From: Rubrivivax albus | Lineage (GTDB): Bacteria > Pseudomonadota > Gammaproteobacteria > Burkholderiales > Burkholderiaceae_C | NCBI RefSeq assembly: GCF_004016515.1 | Contig: NZ_SACT01000003.1 | Coordinates: 186,001-250,000 of the forward strand | DNA: 64,000 nucleotides | Reading direction: 5' to 3' | Shown here: positions 1 through 8,661 of the stretch, one piece after another | Layout of the letters: every line of letters begins with the position of its first letter | Position numbering within the stretch: the first letter of the stretch is position 1 | The notes under the pieces: model-generated | Database searches by the model: none | Told to the model about the DNA's origin: nothing | What the model saw: the letters and a program-made list of their open reading frames with translations, nothing else | Translations under genes and position numbers: made by a program

Positions 1-413
1 GCGCCGTCGCTGCGCATGCCGTCCAGGGCCACCCGCTGCGTGGCCGGGTTTGGCGTGGCGCCACGCACCGCCAGCGGCAGGACACGGGGCGTGCCGGCAC
101 CGACATTGCCGGCGGCACCGTCGAGCAGGGCCTGCAAGGCCGCGCCGACCTTGGCCGGGTCGCCGACGTCGGCCACCGCCAGCGCGTAGGTCGCGTCGTC
201 GCCGGCCGTGCAGGCGTGCAGCGTCAGGCGCAGCGGCATGCCGGCCAGCGTCACCTCCCGCGCATGCGACACCGGCTTGCACGGGAACTGCAGCGCCACG
301 CCGCTGTCCTCGGGCTGCAGCTGCCGCCAGTCCTGGGCCGGGCTGCAGGCGGCCACCACCAGCGGCAGAAGCCAGAGGAGTCGGCGGCCGGAACGGCGGG
401 AAGGTGCACGCAT
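1..413 (-). CDS. Lipoprotein of unknown function, C-terminus outside window
   Basis: Leftward gene cut off by the window edge, so only the first ~137 residues are visible. The N-terminus is arginine-rich (MRAPSRRSGRR), then a short hydrophobic stretch ending in a lipobox VVAAC, so it should be an outer-membrane or periplasmic lipoprotein. The rest is an alternating soluble sequence with a Cys in 'QFPCKP' and another in 'LHACTAG'; I recognise no domain. The start at 413 is preferred because a GATAAT -10-like element ends seven bases before it, which would give a nearly leaderless mRNA. An in-frame ATG at 422 overlaps that element and would add three residues. It diverges from the CoA-transferase gene at 433. 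Function unknown. Confidence 0.6.
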   Translation of the reverse strand, partial: MRAPSRRSGRRLLWLLPLVVAACSPAQDWRQLQPEDSGVALQFPCKPVSHAREVTLAGMPLRLTLHACTAGDDATYALAVADVGDPAKVGAALQALLDGAAGNVGAGTPRVLPLAVRGATPNPATQRVALDGMRSDG

Positions 414-419
414 CCGGTG

Positions 420-426
420 CATTATC
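420..426. promoter_or_regulatory. Shared divergent -10 element (GCATTATC/GATAATGC)
   Basis: Between two divergent genes whose starts lie only 20 bases apart. Read leftward it gives GATAAT, seven bases before the lipoprotein ATG at 413. Read rightward it gives CATTAT, seven bases before the CoA-transferase ATG at 433. No convincing -35 box is visible on either side. Both messages would be almost leaderless. Inference from spacing only. Confidence 0.4.
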
Positions 427-432
427 CGGGGC

Positions 433-1695
433 ATGACGGAACCCACTTCCCCCGCCGGCATGCCGGGCGCTGCGCCGGCCATGGCCCTGGCCGGCGTGCG
501 CGTGCTGGACCTCTCACGCGTGCTCGCCGGCCCCTGGTGCACGCAGACCCTGGCCGACCTGGGCGCCGACGTGATCAAGGTCGAACGCCCGGGCACAGGT
601 GACGACACCCGCGGCTGGGGTCCGCCGTTCCTGAAGGACGAAGCCGGCCAGGACACGGCCGAGGCCGCCTACTACCTGGGCGCCAACCGCAACAAGCGCT
701 CGATCACCATCGACCTGGCCCGCCCCGAGGGCCAGGACCTGGTGCGGCGCCTGGCGCTCCAGGCCGACGTGCTGGTGGAGAACTTCAAGGTCGGCGACAT
801 GGCGCGCTACGGCCTGGACTCGGCCACCATGCTGGCGCTCAACCCGCGGCTGGTGTACTGCTCGATCACCGGCTTCGGGCAGACCGGCCCCTACCGTGAT
901 CGCGCCGGCTACGACTACGCCATCCAGGGCATCGGTGGCCTGATGAGCATCACCGGCGAACGCGACGACCTGCCCGGCGGCGGCCCACAGAAGGTGGGCG
1001 TGGCGGTCGCCGACCTGTTCACCGGCATGTACGCCACCGTGGCCATCCTGGCCGCGCTGCGCCACCGGGACGTGACCGGTCAGGGCCAGGCCATCGACAT
1101 GGCCCTGCTCGACACCCAGGTGGCGATGCTGGCCAACCTGGGCGCCAACTACCTCGTCACCGGGCAGCCGCCGAAGCGGGCCGGCAACGCCCACCAGAAC
1201 ATCGTGCCCTACCAGGTCTTCGAGGTGGCCGACGGCCACATGATCCTGGCGGTGGGCAACGATGGCCAGTTCGCCAAGTACTGTGCCGTCGCCGGTCATC
1301 CCGAATGGGCCACCGACCCGCGTTTCGCGAAGAACGCCGACCGCGTGCGCCACCGGGCGGTGCTGGTGCCGATGCTGGCCGAGGTGATGCGCACCCGGCC
1401 TAAGGCCGAGTGGCTGGCGGCGCTGGAGGCGGCCAAGGTGCCCTGCGGGCCCATCAACCACCTCGGCGAGGTCTTCGCCGACCCGCAGGTGGGCGAGCGG
1501 GCCATGGTCACCACATTGCCGCACCCGTTGGCCGGCGCGGTGAACCTGGTGTCCAGCCCGATCAAGCTGTCGGCCACGCCGGTGCAGCCGCGCCATGCAC
1601 CGCCGCTGCTGGGCCAGCACACGGCAGAGGTGCTGGGCGAACTGGGGCTGGACGCTGCCGCGCAGGCAGCCTTGCGCGCCGCCGGTGTGGTTTGA
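433..1695 (+). CDS. CaiB/BaiF family III CoA-transferase
   Basis: Family III CoA-transferases move CoA between carboxylic acids through an aspartyl-CoA thioester. The 420-residue protein has the usual family length and N-terminal signature (MALAGVRVLDLSRVLAGPW, residues ~17-35), the 'GADVIKVE' strand, the 'NKRSI.IDL' segment and 'YCSITGFGQTGP'. The Asp in 'VAVADLFTG' (about residue 194) aligns with the catalytic Asp of formyl-CoA transferase. The C-terminal 'VPCGPIN' motif is also present. The start at 433 was chosen because the family homology begins just after it; an internal ATG at 481 would start exactly on the conserved 'MALAGVRVLDL'. It stands alone, so the substrate cannot be inferred; succinyl-CoA or glutaryl-CoA donors are typical of the subgroup. 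Confidence 0.93.
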   Translation: MTEPTSPAGMPGAAPAMALAGVRVLDLSRVLAGPWCTQTLADLGADVIKVERPGTGDDTRGWGPPFLKDEAGQDTAEAAYYLGANRNKRSITIDLARPEGQDLVRRLALQADVLVENFKVGDMARYGLDSATMLALNPRLVYCSITGFGQTGPYRDRAGYDYAIQGIGGLMSITGERDDLPGGGPQKVGVAVADLFTGMYATVAILAALRHRDVTGQGQAIDMALLDTQVAMLANLGANYLVTGQPPKRAGNAHQNIVPYQVFEVADGHMILAVGNDGQFAKYCAVAGHPEWATDPRFAKNADRVRHRAVLVPMLAEVMRTRPKAEWLAALEAAKVPCGPINHLGEVFADPQVGERAMVTTLPHPLAGAVNLVSSPIKLSATPVQPRHAPPLLGQHTAEVLGELGLDAAAQAALRAAGVV

Positions 1696-1868
1696 AGCCC
1701 TGGAGCCCGAGCGAGCACTCCCTCACCTGCATCTATCTGTGACAATCGTGAGCAATTGACCCCGCGTCCCAGGGGGCCCCAGTCCGCGGCGACCGCGCCA
1801 CACTCGGGACCACGGGCCCGCCGCCGGCAGTGCACTGGCAGGGACGGGCGCCAAGGAGCGAAATCGAG

Positions 1869-3086
1869 ATGAAGTCCCCGAACGGCGGTGCTGCACGACG
1901 CGCCGCCGTCCCCCCACGTGCCGAGATCGCCGCGATGACCGGCGAGGCGGGGCCGACTTCGGCCGGAACCGGCACGTCGGTCACGGTGCCGGCCGCCGAA
2001 CCTCGCTTGCTGGCCGGCCAGGTGGGCGCCGAGGTGGCGGCGGCGCTGTCGTCGGCCTTGGAGCGCGTGGAGCAGCTGGCGCGCACCGGGCGCATCGGCC
2101 GCCACAGCCTGGAGGCACTGCAGGACGAGATCCACCGCGCGCGCGACGTGGCCATGCTCGGCCAACAGGTCAGCCGCCTGGCCGCGGGCCACGTGCGCCA
2201 GGCCCCGGAGACGCTGGAGCTGCCACAGCTGCTGCGCGAGGCGCTCAGCCAACGCCTGGACGCGGTGGCCGCGCGCGGGATCGAGCTGCGCCAGGTGCTG
2301 CAGCCGGCCACGGTGTCGGCCGACCCGTCGCTGCTCTTCGCGCTGCTGCTCAGCCTGCTGGACTGGGCCATCGAGCACTGCCGCTCACAGACCGTGAGCC
2401 TGCACACCGGCCTGAACCCCTGGCCGGTGCATGCGGTGCTGGAATGCCGCTTCACCTGGTGCCCGCCCGACCGCCTGGCGCTCGAGGCCGAACTGGCCTA
2501 CGAGGTGGAGCGGCTGGAGCGGGGCGACGACCCGTCGCACCTGGACACGGTGGCCTGGCGCCTGGTGGAGCAGGCCGCCCGTGCCATGGGAGTGGCGCTG
2601 ACGCGCGAGGACACCGCATCCCAGGTGCGGCTGCGGCTGGCCTTCCCGGAAGCGCCGCGGCGCTGGCCGCGCCTGGTGGAGGCGCTGGCGGACGTGGACA
2701 ACGGCGCCGCGCGCCTGCACGCGCAGCCGCTGGCAGGCCTGCGGCTGCTGGTGTATGCGCAGCGCCCGGACGTTCGGCACGTGGTTCACGAGGCCACGGT
2801 GCCGACCGGGTTGATGGTGGACTTCGTGGCCACCCTGGCCGACCTGCGCGAATGCGCGCTGCAGGCGCCGCCGGACCTGCTGCTGGTGGACGAGCGCGGC
2901 AGCGAGGTTGACCGGGTGCTGGCCGAGGTGCACGCCGGTGGCCGCGGGCCGGTGCTGGTGCACGTGGCAGAGGCCTTCCGCGGCGTGGAACTGAGCAGCA
3001 GCGGCCGCTTCGAGATCGTGCGCGTCTCGCGTGACACCGCCGTGCGCGACCTGGCGGCGGCGCTGGGCTATGCGCTGAACCGCTGA
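1869..3086 (+). CDS. Degenerate histidine-kinase-like protein with a C-terminal receiver-like domain
   Basis: A 405-residue soluble protein with no signal or membrane segment. Residues ~40-110 form a long amphipathic helical region resembling a dimerisation domain but without an H-box. Residues ~110-250 resemble a GHKL ATPase ('LPQLLREALSQRL', 'LLFALLLSLLDWAIEHC', 'QAARAMGVALT'), but the N-box Asn is replaced and no glycine-rich ATP lid is visible. Residues ~290-400 look like a receiver fold ('LRLLVYAQRP', 'PDLLLVDERG', 'GPVLVHVAE') with variant acidic residues. AAGGAG at 1853-1858 lies ten bases before the ATG, which fixes this start over an earlier ATG at 1830. Probably a catalytically dead signalling scaffold; the partner is unknown. 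Confidence 0.6.
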   Translation: MKSPNGGAARRAAVPPRAEIAAMTGEAGPTSAGTGTSVTVPAAEPRLLAGQVGAEVAAALSSALERVEQLARTGRIGRHSLEALQDEIHRARDVAMLGQQVSRLAAGHVRQAPETLELPQLLREALSQRLDAVAARGIELRQVLQPATVSADPSLLFALLLSLLDWAIEHCRSQTVSLHTGLNPWPVHAVLECRFTWCPPDRLALEAELAYEVERLERGDDPSHLDTVAWRLVEQAARAMGVALTREDTASQVRLRLAFPEAPRRWPRLVEALADVDNGAARLHAQPLAGLRLLVYAQRPDVRHVVHEATVPTGLMVDFVATLADLRECALQAPPDLLLVDERGSEVDRVLAEVHAGGRGPVLVHVAEAFRGVELSSSGRFEIVRVSRDTAVRDLAAALGYALNR

Positions 3087-3118
3087 CGGCCGCAGGTCAA
3101 CAGCGGCCCGCGGGCGGG

Positions 3119-3790
3119 CTACAGCCCGAACACCTTCTTCAGCAGCGCGCTGCCGGTGCCCACCGGGTCGCGGCGGATCTTCTTCTCCTCCTCGCCGATC
3201 ATCCAGTACAGGCCGTCCAGCGCCTTGCGGGTCACGTACTGCTGGATGTTGGCGTCCTCGTCCTTGACCAGGCCGATGCCCTGGGCCTTGGCCGCCACGC
3301 GGTTGTACTTGTCGGCCAGCGACACCTTCTCGGTCGCCTCGGTGACGATGGGAAGGAACTGCGCGTTCAGCGGCGTGCGCGTCTTGCGCTGGAAGAAGTC
3401 GGTGACCGACGTATCGCCACCCTTGACGATCTTCAGCGCGTCCTCGACCGAGATCGACTTCACCGTGTCCACCAGCAGCGTGCGCGCCTGGGGCACGGCG
3501 GCCTCGGCGGCACGGTTCATCGCGGTGACCAGTTCGTCCACGCGTTTGCCCTGGCCGAAGGTGCGCATCAGCTTGGCCGCGTCGTTCAGCGCCCCGGGCA
3601 GCGGGATGCGCACGGCCTTGTTGCCCAGGAAGCCGTCGGTGCGGCCCAGGTTGGCCACCGCCGCCTCGGCCCCGCGGCGCAGCGCCTCGCGCACGCCACC
3701 GGCAGCGTCGGTCTCGGTCAGCGACAGGGCCCAGGCCGGGCTGGTCAGCAGGGCGAGCGACGGCAGGGCGATCAGGGTTCGACGGTGCAT
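3119..3790 (-). CDS. DUF4197 family periplasmic protein
   Basis: Begins MHRRTLIALPSLALLTSPAWA, a clear Sec signal peptide cleaved near residue 20. The mature protein follows the DUF4197 pattern: 'GVREAL..GAE.AV..LG..DGFLGN..VRIPLP', a central helix with 'AMNRAAEAAVPQA', 'SVEDALKIVKGGDTSVTDFF', 'KYNRVAAKA', and the ending 'TRKALDGLYWMIGEEEKKIRRDP'. Members are about 220-240 residues, as here (223 after start correction). A GGAGG Shine-Dalgarno sequence lies just upstream of the ATG at 3790, favouring it over an in-frame ATG at 3844. The molecular function of the family is unknown. It ends 32 bases from the convergent gene at 1869-3086 and is followed upstream by lipA on the same strand. Confidence 0.88.
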   Translation of the reverse strand: MHRRTLIALPSLALLTSPAWALSLTETDAAGGVREALRRGAEAAVANLGRTDGFLGNKAVRIPLPGALNDAAKLMRTFGQGKRVDELVTAMNRAAEAAVPQARTLLVDTVKSISVEDALKIVKGGDTSVTDFFQRKTRTPLNAQFLPIVTEATEKVSLADKYNRVAAKAQGIGLVKDEDANIQQYVTRKALDGLYWMIGEEEKKIRRDPVGTGSALLKKVFGL

Positions 3791-3870
3791 GGCGGCCTCC
3801 GGACAGCAGGTGGGGCCCGATGATGCCCCATCGTCCAGGCTCAACGCCGGCGCACCTGCCGCGGTGGACC

Positions 3871-4851
3871 TCAGGCCGTCGCAGCCGGCACCACGCCGGC
3901 GGCGTGGGCCTGCTGGTCGGCGTGGTAGCTGCTGCGCACCAGGGCGCCCACGGCGGCGTGCGTGAAGCCCATCGCGTAGGCCTCGCGCTCGAACATCGCG
4001 AAGGTGTCCGGGTGCACGTAGCGCCGCACCGGCAGGTGGTGGCCGCTCGGCGCCAGGTACTGGCCCAGCGTGAGCATGTCGATGTCGTGCGCGCGCATGT
4101 CGCGCATGGTCTGCAGGATCTCGTCGTCGGTCTCGCCCAGGCCCACCATCAGCCCGCTCTTGGTGGGCACGCCCGGCACCTCGGCCTTGAACTTCTTCAG
4201 CAGGTTCAGGCTGAAGGCGTAGTCCGAGCCCGGGCGCGCCTCCTTGTACAGGCGCGGCACGGTCTCCAGGTTGTGGTTCATCACGTCCGGCGGCGCGGCC
4301 TTCAGGATGCCCAGCGCGCGGTCGTCGCGGCCCCGGAAGTCGGGCACCAGGATCTCGATCTGCGTCTTCGGGCTCAGTGCGCGCGTGCGTTCGATGCAGG
4401 CGACGAAGTGCGCCGCACCGCCGTCGCGCAGATCATCGCGGTCGACGCTGGTGATGACCACGTAGGCCAGCTTCAGCGCGGCGATGGTCTTGGCCAGGTT
4501 CTCCGGCTCGTTCACGTCCAGCGGGTCGGGCCGGCCGTGGCCGACGTCGCAGAACGGGCAGCGCCGGGTGCACTTGTCACCCATGATCATGAACGTGGCC
4601 GTGCCCTTGCCGAAGCACTCGCCGATGTTGGGGCAGGAGGCTTCCTCGCACACGGTGTGCAGCTTGTGCTCGCGCAGGATCTGCTTGATCTCGGTGAACC
4701 GCGAGCCGGGCACGCCGGCCTTCACGCGGATCCACTCGGGCTTCTTCAGCACCTCCGCCGGCACCACCTTGATCGGGATGCGCGCGGTCTTGGCCTGCGC
4801 CTTCTGCTTCGCGGTGGGGTCGTAGGCGGGCGGCGGCACAGGGTTTTCCAT
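3871..4851 (-). CDS. lipA: Lipoyl synthase
   Basis: Radical-SAM enzyme that inserts two sulfurs into protein-bound octanoyl chains to make lipoyl cofactors of the 2-oxoacid dehydrogenases and glycine cleavage H protein. The 326 residues contain the auxiliary cluster ligands C68, C73 and C79 ('[13 protein letters not shown]'), the radical-SAM triad C94, C98 and C101 ('CTRRCPFC'), and the C-terminal 'RSSYHADQ' whose first serine is the unusual fourth ligand of the auxiliary cluster. Length and start (MENPVPPP) are normal. It begins 10 bases after the stop of lipB, so the two are co-transcribed and act in sequence. Confidence 0.98.
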   Translation of the reverse strand: MENPVPPPAYDPTAKQKAQAKTARIPIKVVPAEVLKKPEWIRVKAGVPGSRFTEIKQILREHKLHTVCEEASCPNIGECFGKGTATFMIMGDKCTRRCPFCDVGHGRPDPLDVNEPENLAKTIAALKLAYVVITSVDRDDLRDGGAAHFVACIERTRALSPKTQIEILVPDFRGRDDRALGILKAAPPDVMNHNLETVPRLYKEARPGSDYAFSLNLLKKFKAEVPGVPTKSGLMVGLGETDDEILQTMRDMRAHDIDMLTLGQYLAPSGHHLPVRRYVHPDTFAMFEREAYAMGFTHAAVGALVRSSYHADQQAHAAGVVPAATA

Positions 4852-4861
4852 GGGCTGGATT

Positions 4862-5536
4862 CTAAGGACGGGGCTGAAGCAGGGCTTGCAGGCGGGCCGA
4901 CAACCGTGTGGCCACCTCGTCCCAACTCACGTCGACGCCGCAGTGGCGCAGGTCCACGGTGGCCAGGCCGGCGTAGCCACAGGGGTCGATGCGGCGGAAG
5001 GGTTCCAGGTCCATGGCCACGTTCAGGGCCAGCCCGTGGTAGGCGCAGTGGCGGCTGACCTTGATGCCCAGCGCGGCGATCTTGCCCAGGCCGGCGAAGG
5101 GGTTGCCGCCCGGGCCGGGCGGGGCGAGCGGGGCATGCGAGGCCGGATCGTCCAGCCGCACGTAGATGCCCGGCGCCCCCACCACGCGGTGGCCGGTGAC
5201 GCCCAGACCATCGAGCACCTGGATCACCGCCTGTTCCAGCCGGTAGACGTATTCCTTGACGTAGATGCCCAGGCGCTGCAGGTCCACCAGCGGGTAGGCC
5301 ACCACCTGCCCGGGGCCATGGTAGGTGACCTGGCCGCCCCGATTCGTGGCCACCACCGGGATGCCGGCGGCGCCGAGGACGTGTTCCGGCCGGCCGGCCA
5401 GGCCCTGGGTGAAGACCGGGTCGTGCTCGACGAGCCAGAGCACGTCCTCGGTGTCCGGGCCGCGGGTGGCCGTGAAGTCGCGCATGGCCGCCTCGATGCC
5501 GTCGTAGGGGCGGCGGCCCAGGGTCTGCACCTTCAT
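4862..5536 (-). CDS. lipB: Octanoyl-[acyl carrier protein]:protein octanoyltransferase
   Basis: Transfers octanoate from acyl carrier protein to lipoyl domains, the step before LipA. The protein is 224 residues. It has the diagnostic '[12 protein letters not shown]' loop, the catalytic lysine in '[10 protein letters not shown]', 'HGLALNV', and the catalytic cysteine in 'IDPCGYAGL'. The ATG at 5536 gives the standard length; another in-frame ATG at 5572 would add twelve residues with no homology. In related genomes lipB directly follows ybeD; here a Sel1-repeat gene on the other strand separates them, so lipB-lipA must have their own promoter in the ~80 bases before 5618. Confidence 0.97.
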   Translation of the reverse strand: MKVQTLGRRPYDGIEAAMRDFTATRGPDTEDVLWLVEHDPVFTQGLAGRPEHVLGAAGIPVVATNRGGQVTYHGPGQVVAYPLVDLQRLGIYVKEYVYRLEQAVIQVLDGLGVTGHRVVGAPGIYVRLDDPASHAPLAPPGPGGNPFAGLGKIAALGIKVSRHCAYHGLALNVAMDLEPFRRIDPCGYAGLATVDLRHCGVDVSWDEVATRLSARLQALLQPRP

Positions 5537-5617
5537 CGGGGCAGTGTAGGGCTTCGTCAGAAGGCCGTGCATGGCGCGACCCAGCCGGCGTATCGTCAAC
5601 TCCTGACGCCGTCCCCG

Positions 5618-6268
5618 ATGCCCCTGCGCCAACTCCTTCTGTCCCTGTTCGCCGTGGCGTCTCTGGCCACGGCGGCGCCGCGCCCGCCGCTGTCGCCCAT
5701 CGAACTGGCCATCGGTGCCTACGAGCGCGGCGACGTCGAATCGGCACGCCGGCAACTGGAGGCACTGGCCCGCCGTGGTCTCCCGGCCGCCGAGCACAAC
5801 CTGGGTGTGATGGCGCTCGACCAGGGGCGCCCGGAAGACGCCGAGGCGCACTTCCGCCGTGCCGCCGCCGGTGGCTTCGTCACCGCCATGCTGGCCCTGG
5901 GCCAGCTGCACGAGCAAGGCCGGCTGGGCCGCCGTGACCTGCCCACCGCGATGCACTGGTACCGCCTGGCGGCAGAAGGCGGCAGCGTGGACGCCATGGT
6001 GGAGACCGGCACGGCTTTCTACCTGGGCCGAGGTGCCCCGCTGGACAAGGCGCAGGCGGCGCACTGGTACCGCGAGGCGGCCAAGGGCGGCGACGTGGGC
6101 GCGCAGTACCTGATCGCGTCCATGTACGAAACCGGCGACGGCGTGCCGCAGGACCTGCGGCTGGCGCGCTACTGGTACGGTGTGGCCGCCGACAACGGCG
6201 ACGAAGCGGCGCCGGGCAAGCTGAAGGAACTGGAACGCCGCGAATACGGGGCTACAGCACCACCTTGA
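5618..6268 (+). CDS. Sel1-repeat (TPR-like) exported protein
   Basis: The 216-residue protein starts with a signal peptide ([20 protein letters not shown]) and then carries about four or five Sel1-like repeats of ~36 residues. Examples are '[14 protein letters not shown]', '[15 protein letters not shown]', '[14 protein letters not shown]' and '[18 protein letters not shown]', each followed by 'A..WYR.AA..G'. Such solenoids mediate protein-protein contacts, usually in the periplasm. It is transcribed against the lipA/lipB/ybeD genes, sits inside that otherwise conserved block, and its last 17 bases overlap the 3' end of ybeD. Partner and role unknown. Confidence 0.85.
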   Translation: MPLRQLLLSLFAVASLATAAPRPPLSPIELAIGAYERGDVESARRQLEALARRGLPAAEHNLGVMALDQGRPEDAEAHFRRAAAGGFVTAMLALGQLHEQGRLGRRDLPTAMHWYRLAAEGGSVDAMVETGTAFYLGRGAPLDKAQAAHWYREAAKGGDVGAQYLIASMYETGDGVPQDLRLARYWYGVAADNGDEAAPGKLKELERREYGATAPP

Positions 6269-6527
6269 CCATCGGGTGCGTGCTCAGCGTGCGATAGAGC
6301 TCGTCGAGCTGCTCGCGGCTGGTGGCGGTGACGGTGATCGTCAGCCCCAGATAGTTGCCGGCCTTGCTGGGGCGGCGTTCCACCGTGGCGGCATCGAAAC
6401 CGGGGTCGAAGCGCACCGCCACGTCGACGATCGCCTCGACGAAACCCTCGACATGCGCGCCCATCACCTTGATGGGGAAGGCGCAGGGGTACGCGATCAG
6501 GCTTTCTTCGGGCGGGATGGGCTTCAT
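6252..6527 (-). CDS. ybeD: DUF493 family protein YbeD
   Basis: A 91-residue protein of the UPF0250/DUF493 family, a small alpha/beta fold related to ACT-like regulatory domains. Typical segments are '[14 protein letters not shown]', '[17 protein letters not shown]' and the ending '[15 protein letters not shown]'. The family is nearly always found beside lipB, and a link with lipoylation has been suggested but not shown biochemically, to my knowledge. I start it at MKPIPPEES (6527), matching the family N-terminus, rather than at the upstream in-frame ATG at 6581. The stop overlaps the convergent Sel1 gene by 17 bases. Confidence 0.92.
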   Translation of the reverse strand: MKPIPPEESLIAYPCAFPIKVMGAHVEGFVEAIVDVAVRFDPGFDAATVERRPSKAGNYLGLTITVTATSREQLDELYRTLSTHPMVKVVL

Positions 6528-6590
6528 GGTGCTCTTGGACGCTGCAGCAGCTTCAGATGGGCATGCCGCCGGATTTCGCAAGCCCCGGGG

Positions 6591-7478
6591 TCAGATGCTC
6601 TGGTCGACCTTCGCCCGCTGGTAGGCCTCGTGCAGCCGCGCATACACCGGCCCGGGCTTGCCACGCAGCGCGCCATGCCCCACCGGCTCGCCGTCGATCT
6701 CGGTCACCGGCAGGATCTCCTTGGTGGCCGAGCTCAGCAGCACCTCGTCGGCGGCGCGCACGTCGGCTTCCGAGATGGGGCGCAGGTTGTAGGCGATGCC
6801 CACGTCCTCGCACAGCTCGCGCAGCAGCTCGACGCGGATGCCCTCGAGCACGTGCTCGCTCTTCGGCGGGCCGAGCAGCGCCCCTTCGTGCACGATCCAC
6901 ACGTTGCTGGACGCGGCCTCGGTGAGCCAGCCGTCGCGGAACATGATGGTCTCCATCACGCCCTGGTCGGCCGAGATCTGCCGCGCCAGCACGTTGCCCA
7001 GCAGCGAGGTGCTCTTGATGTCGCCGCGCTCCCAGCGGAAGTCGCGTGCCGTGACGCAGGCCACGCCGTGGTGGCGCATCTCGGCGGTGGGCGGCTTCAT
7101 CGGGCTGGCCATCATGAAGACCGTCGGCGCGATGCCCTGCGGCATGACGTGGTCGCGCAGCGCCACGCCGCGCGTGACCTGCACGTAGACCAGCTGGTCC
7201 TCGGCCCCGGTCTTCTCGTGCAGGGCCGCCACCAGGCGGCGGCACAGCGCCAGCCAGTCCTCGCGCCCGTGCGGGTTGGCGATGCGGATCTTCTGCAGCC
7301 CGCGCTCCAGGCGCGCCATGTGCTCGTCGAAGCGGAACAGGCGCCGGCCGTAGACCGGTGCCACGTCGTAGACGCCGTCGCCGAAGATGAAGCCGCGGTC
7401 GAGCACGCTGATCTTCGCTTCGTTCAGCGGCAGGAACTCGCCGTTCAGGTGGCAGAGCGTGTCGGGCAGGGCATGCAT
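6591..7478 (-). CDS. dat: D-amino acid aminotransferase (class IV PLP enzyme)
   Basis: Fold-type IV pyridoxal-phosphate transaminase of 295 residues. 'SVLDRGFIFGDGVYD' is the family N-terminal motif; K155 in 'GDIKSTSLLGNVLA' is the Schiff-base lysine; 'EAASSNVWIV' and 'LLSSATKEILPVTEIDG' are the phosphate-binding segments. The gene lies 25 bases after a DD-carboxypeptidase, and this pairing (peptidoglycan trimming releasing D-Ala next to a D-amino-acid transaminase) is common in Burkholderiales. Branched-chain transaminases share the fold, but the 'MHALPDTLCHLNGEF' start and neighbours favour D-amino acids. Confidence 0.9.
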   Translation of the reverse strand: MHALPDTLCHLNGEFLPLNEAKISVLDRGFIFGDGVYDVAPVYGRRLFRFDEHMARLERGLQKIRIANPHGREDWLALCRRLVAALHEKTGAEDQLVYVQVTRGVALRDHVMPQGIAPTVFMMASPMKPPTAEMRHHGVACVTARDFRWERGDIKSTSLLGNVLARQISADQGVMETIMFRDGWLTEAASSNVWIVHEGALLGPPKSEHVLEGIRVELLRELCEDVGIAYNLRPISEADVRAADEVLLSSATKEILPVTEIDGEPVGHGALRGKPGPVYARLHEAYQRAKVDQSI

Positions 7479-7503
7479 GGCGGCGTCCTTTGCGGGCAGC
7501 TTA

Positions 7504-8661
7504 CTACTGGATCCACAGCCGCAGGGCATCCCAGGCGCGGCCCAGCAGACCGGCCAGCGGCACCGGCATCATCACCTGCAGCGGCACGCGCCGGATCTCG
7601 TCGCCAGCGGCGGTGACGATGCGGATCTGGCCCACCTCCTGGCCCTGGGTCAGCGGCGCCACCAGCGGGTCGGTGCGGTCGATCATCGTCTTCAGGCCGG
7701 CACCTTCGCCGCGCGGCACCGTCACCACCAGCGGCCCGGGCGCGCCCAGGCCCACGGTGTCGGCACTGCCCTTCCACACCGGCACCGTGGCCAGGGGCTG
7801 GCCAGCCGGGAACAGGCGCACGGAGTCCCAGGCCGCCCAACCCCAGTTCAGCAGCTTCTGGCTCTCGTTGGCGCGCGCCTCGCGAGACGCCGTGCCCAGC
7901 ACTACCGACAGCAGGCGCCGCTCGCCACCGGGCAACTCGCGCCGCGCACTGGCCACCAGGCAGTAGCCGGCGGCCTCGGTGTAGCCGGTCTTCATGCCGT
8001 CCACCGCCGGGTCGCGGCCGAGCAGCATGTTGCGGTTGTCCTGGCGGATCTTGTTGAAGGTGTACTCGCGGATCGCGTAGTAGCGGTAGAAGTCCGGGTG
8101 GTCGGTGACGATGCGGCTGGCGATCACGGCCATGTCGCGGGCGCTGCTGTAGTGCCCGGGCTCGGTCAGGCCGGTGGGGTTCTTGAACTGGGTGTTCTTC
8201 AGCCCCCAGGCCTGGGCCTGACGGTTCATCATCTGCGCGAAGCCTTCGACGCTGCCGCCCACGGCCTCGGCCAGCACCACCGAGGCGTCGTTGCCGCTCT
8301 GCACGATCATGCCGCGCAGCAGCTCGTCCACCTTGGGTGTCATGCGCGGGTCGACGAACATCATCGAGCCGCCGTTCTTGCGCTCGCTCCAGGCGCGCTC
8401 GGACACCGGCAGTTCCTGCTCCAGCGTCAGCCGCTTGTCCTTGATGGCCTGGAACACCAGGTAGGCGGTCATCAGCTTGGTCAGCGACGCCGGCTCGGCC
8501 TGCGCGTCGGCGTCGCGCTCGGCCAGGGTCTGGCCGCTGGTCACGTCGACCAGGATGTACTGCCGGGCCGCGACCTCGGGCGGTTGCGGCAGTTCGGCGG
8601 CCGCGCGCAGCGGCAGGGCAAGGCTGGCGACGGCCAGCACGGCGGACAGGAACAGTTTCAT
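7504..8661 (-). CDS. dacA: D-alanyl-D-alanine carboxypeptidase (PBP5/6 type)
   Basis: Penicillin-binding carboxypeptidase removing the terminal D-Ala of peptidoglycan stem peptides in the periplasm. Residues 1-22 form a signal peptide (MKLFLSAVLAVASLALPLRAAA). The active-site triad motifs are all present: S59-x-x-K62 ('SLTK'), S122-G-N124 and K224-T-G ('MKTGYTEAAG'). A C-terminal beta domain follows, and the last residues ('LLGRAWDALRLWIQ') form the amphipathic membrane anchor typical of PBP5. Length 385 is normal. Its ATG overlaps the stop of the upstream hydrolase by one base (TGATG), implying translational coupling. Confidence 0.96.
   Translation of the reverse strand: MKLFLSAVLAVASLALPLRAAAELPQPPEVAARQYILVDVTSGQTLAERDADAQAEPASLTKLMTAYLVFQAIKDKRLTLEQELPVSERAWSERKNGGSMMFVDPRMTPKVDELLRGMIVQSGNDASVVLAEAVGGSVEGFAQMMNRQAQAWGLKNTQFKNPTGLTEPGHYSSARDMAVIASRIVTDHPDFYRYYAIREYTFNKIRQDNRNMLLGRDPAVDGMKTGYTEAAGYCLVASARRELPGGERRLLSVVLGTASREARANESQKLLNWGWAAWDSVRLFPAGQPLATVPVWKGSADTVGLGAPGPLVVTVPRGEGAGLKTMIDRTDPLVAPLTQGQEVGQIRIVTAAGDEIRRVPLQVMMPVPLAGLLGRAWDALRLWIQ

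Noticed and set aside
1733..1757. TGTGACAATCGTGAGCAATTG, resembling a lac-type operator or promoter
   Set aside because: No true dyad symmetry around it and no -35/-10 pair at proper spacing; the resemblance is superficial.
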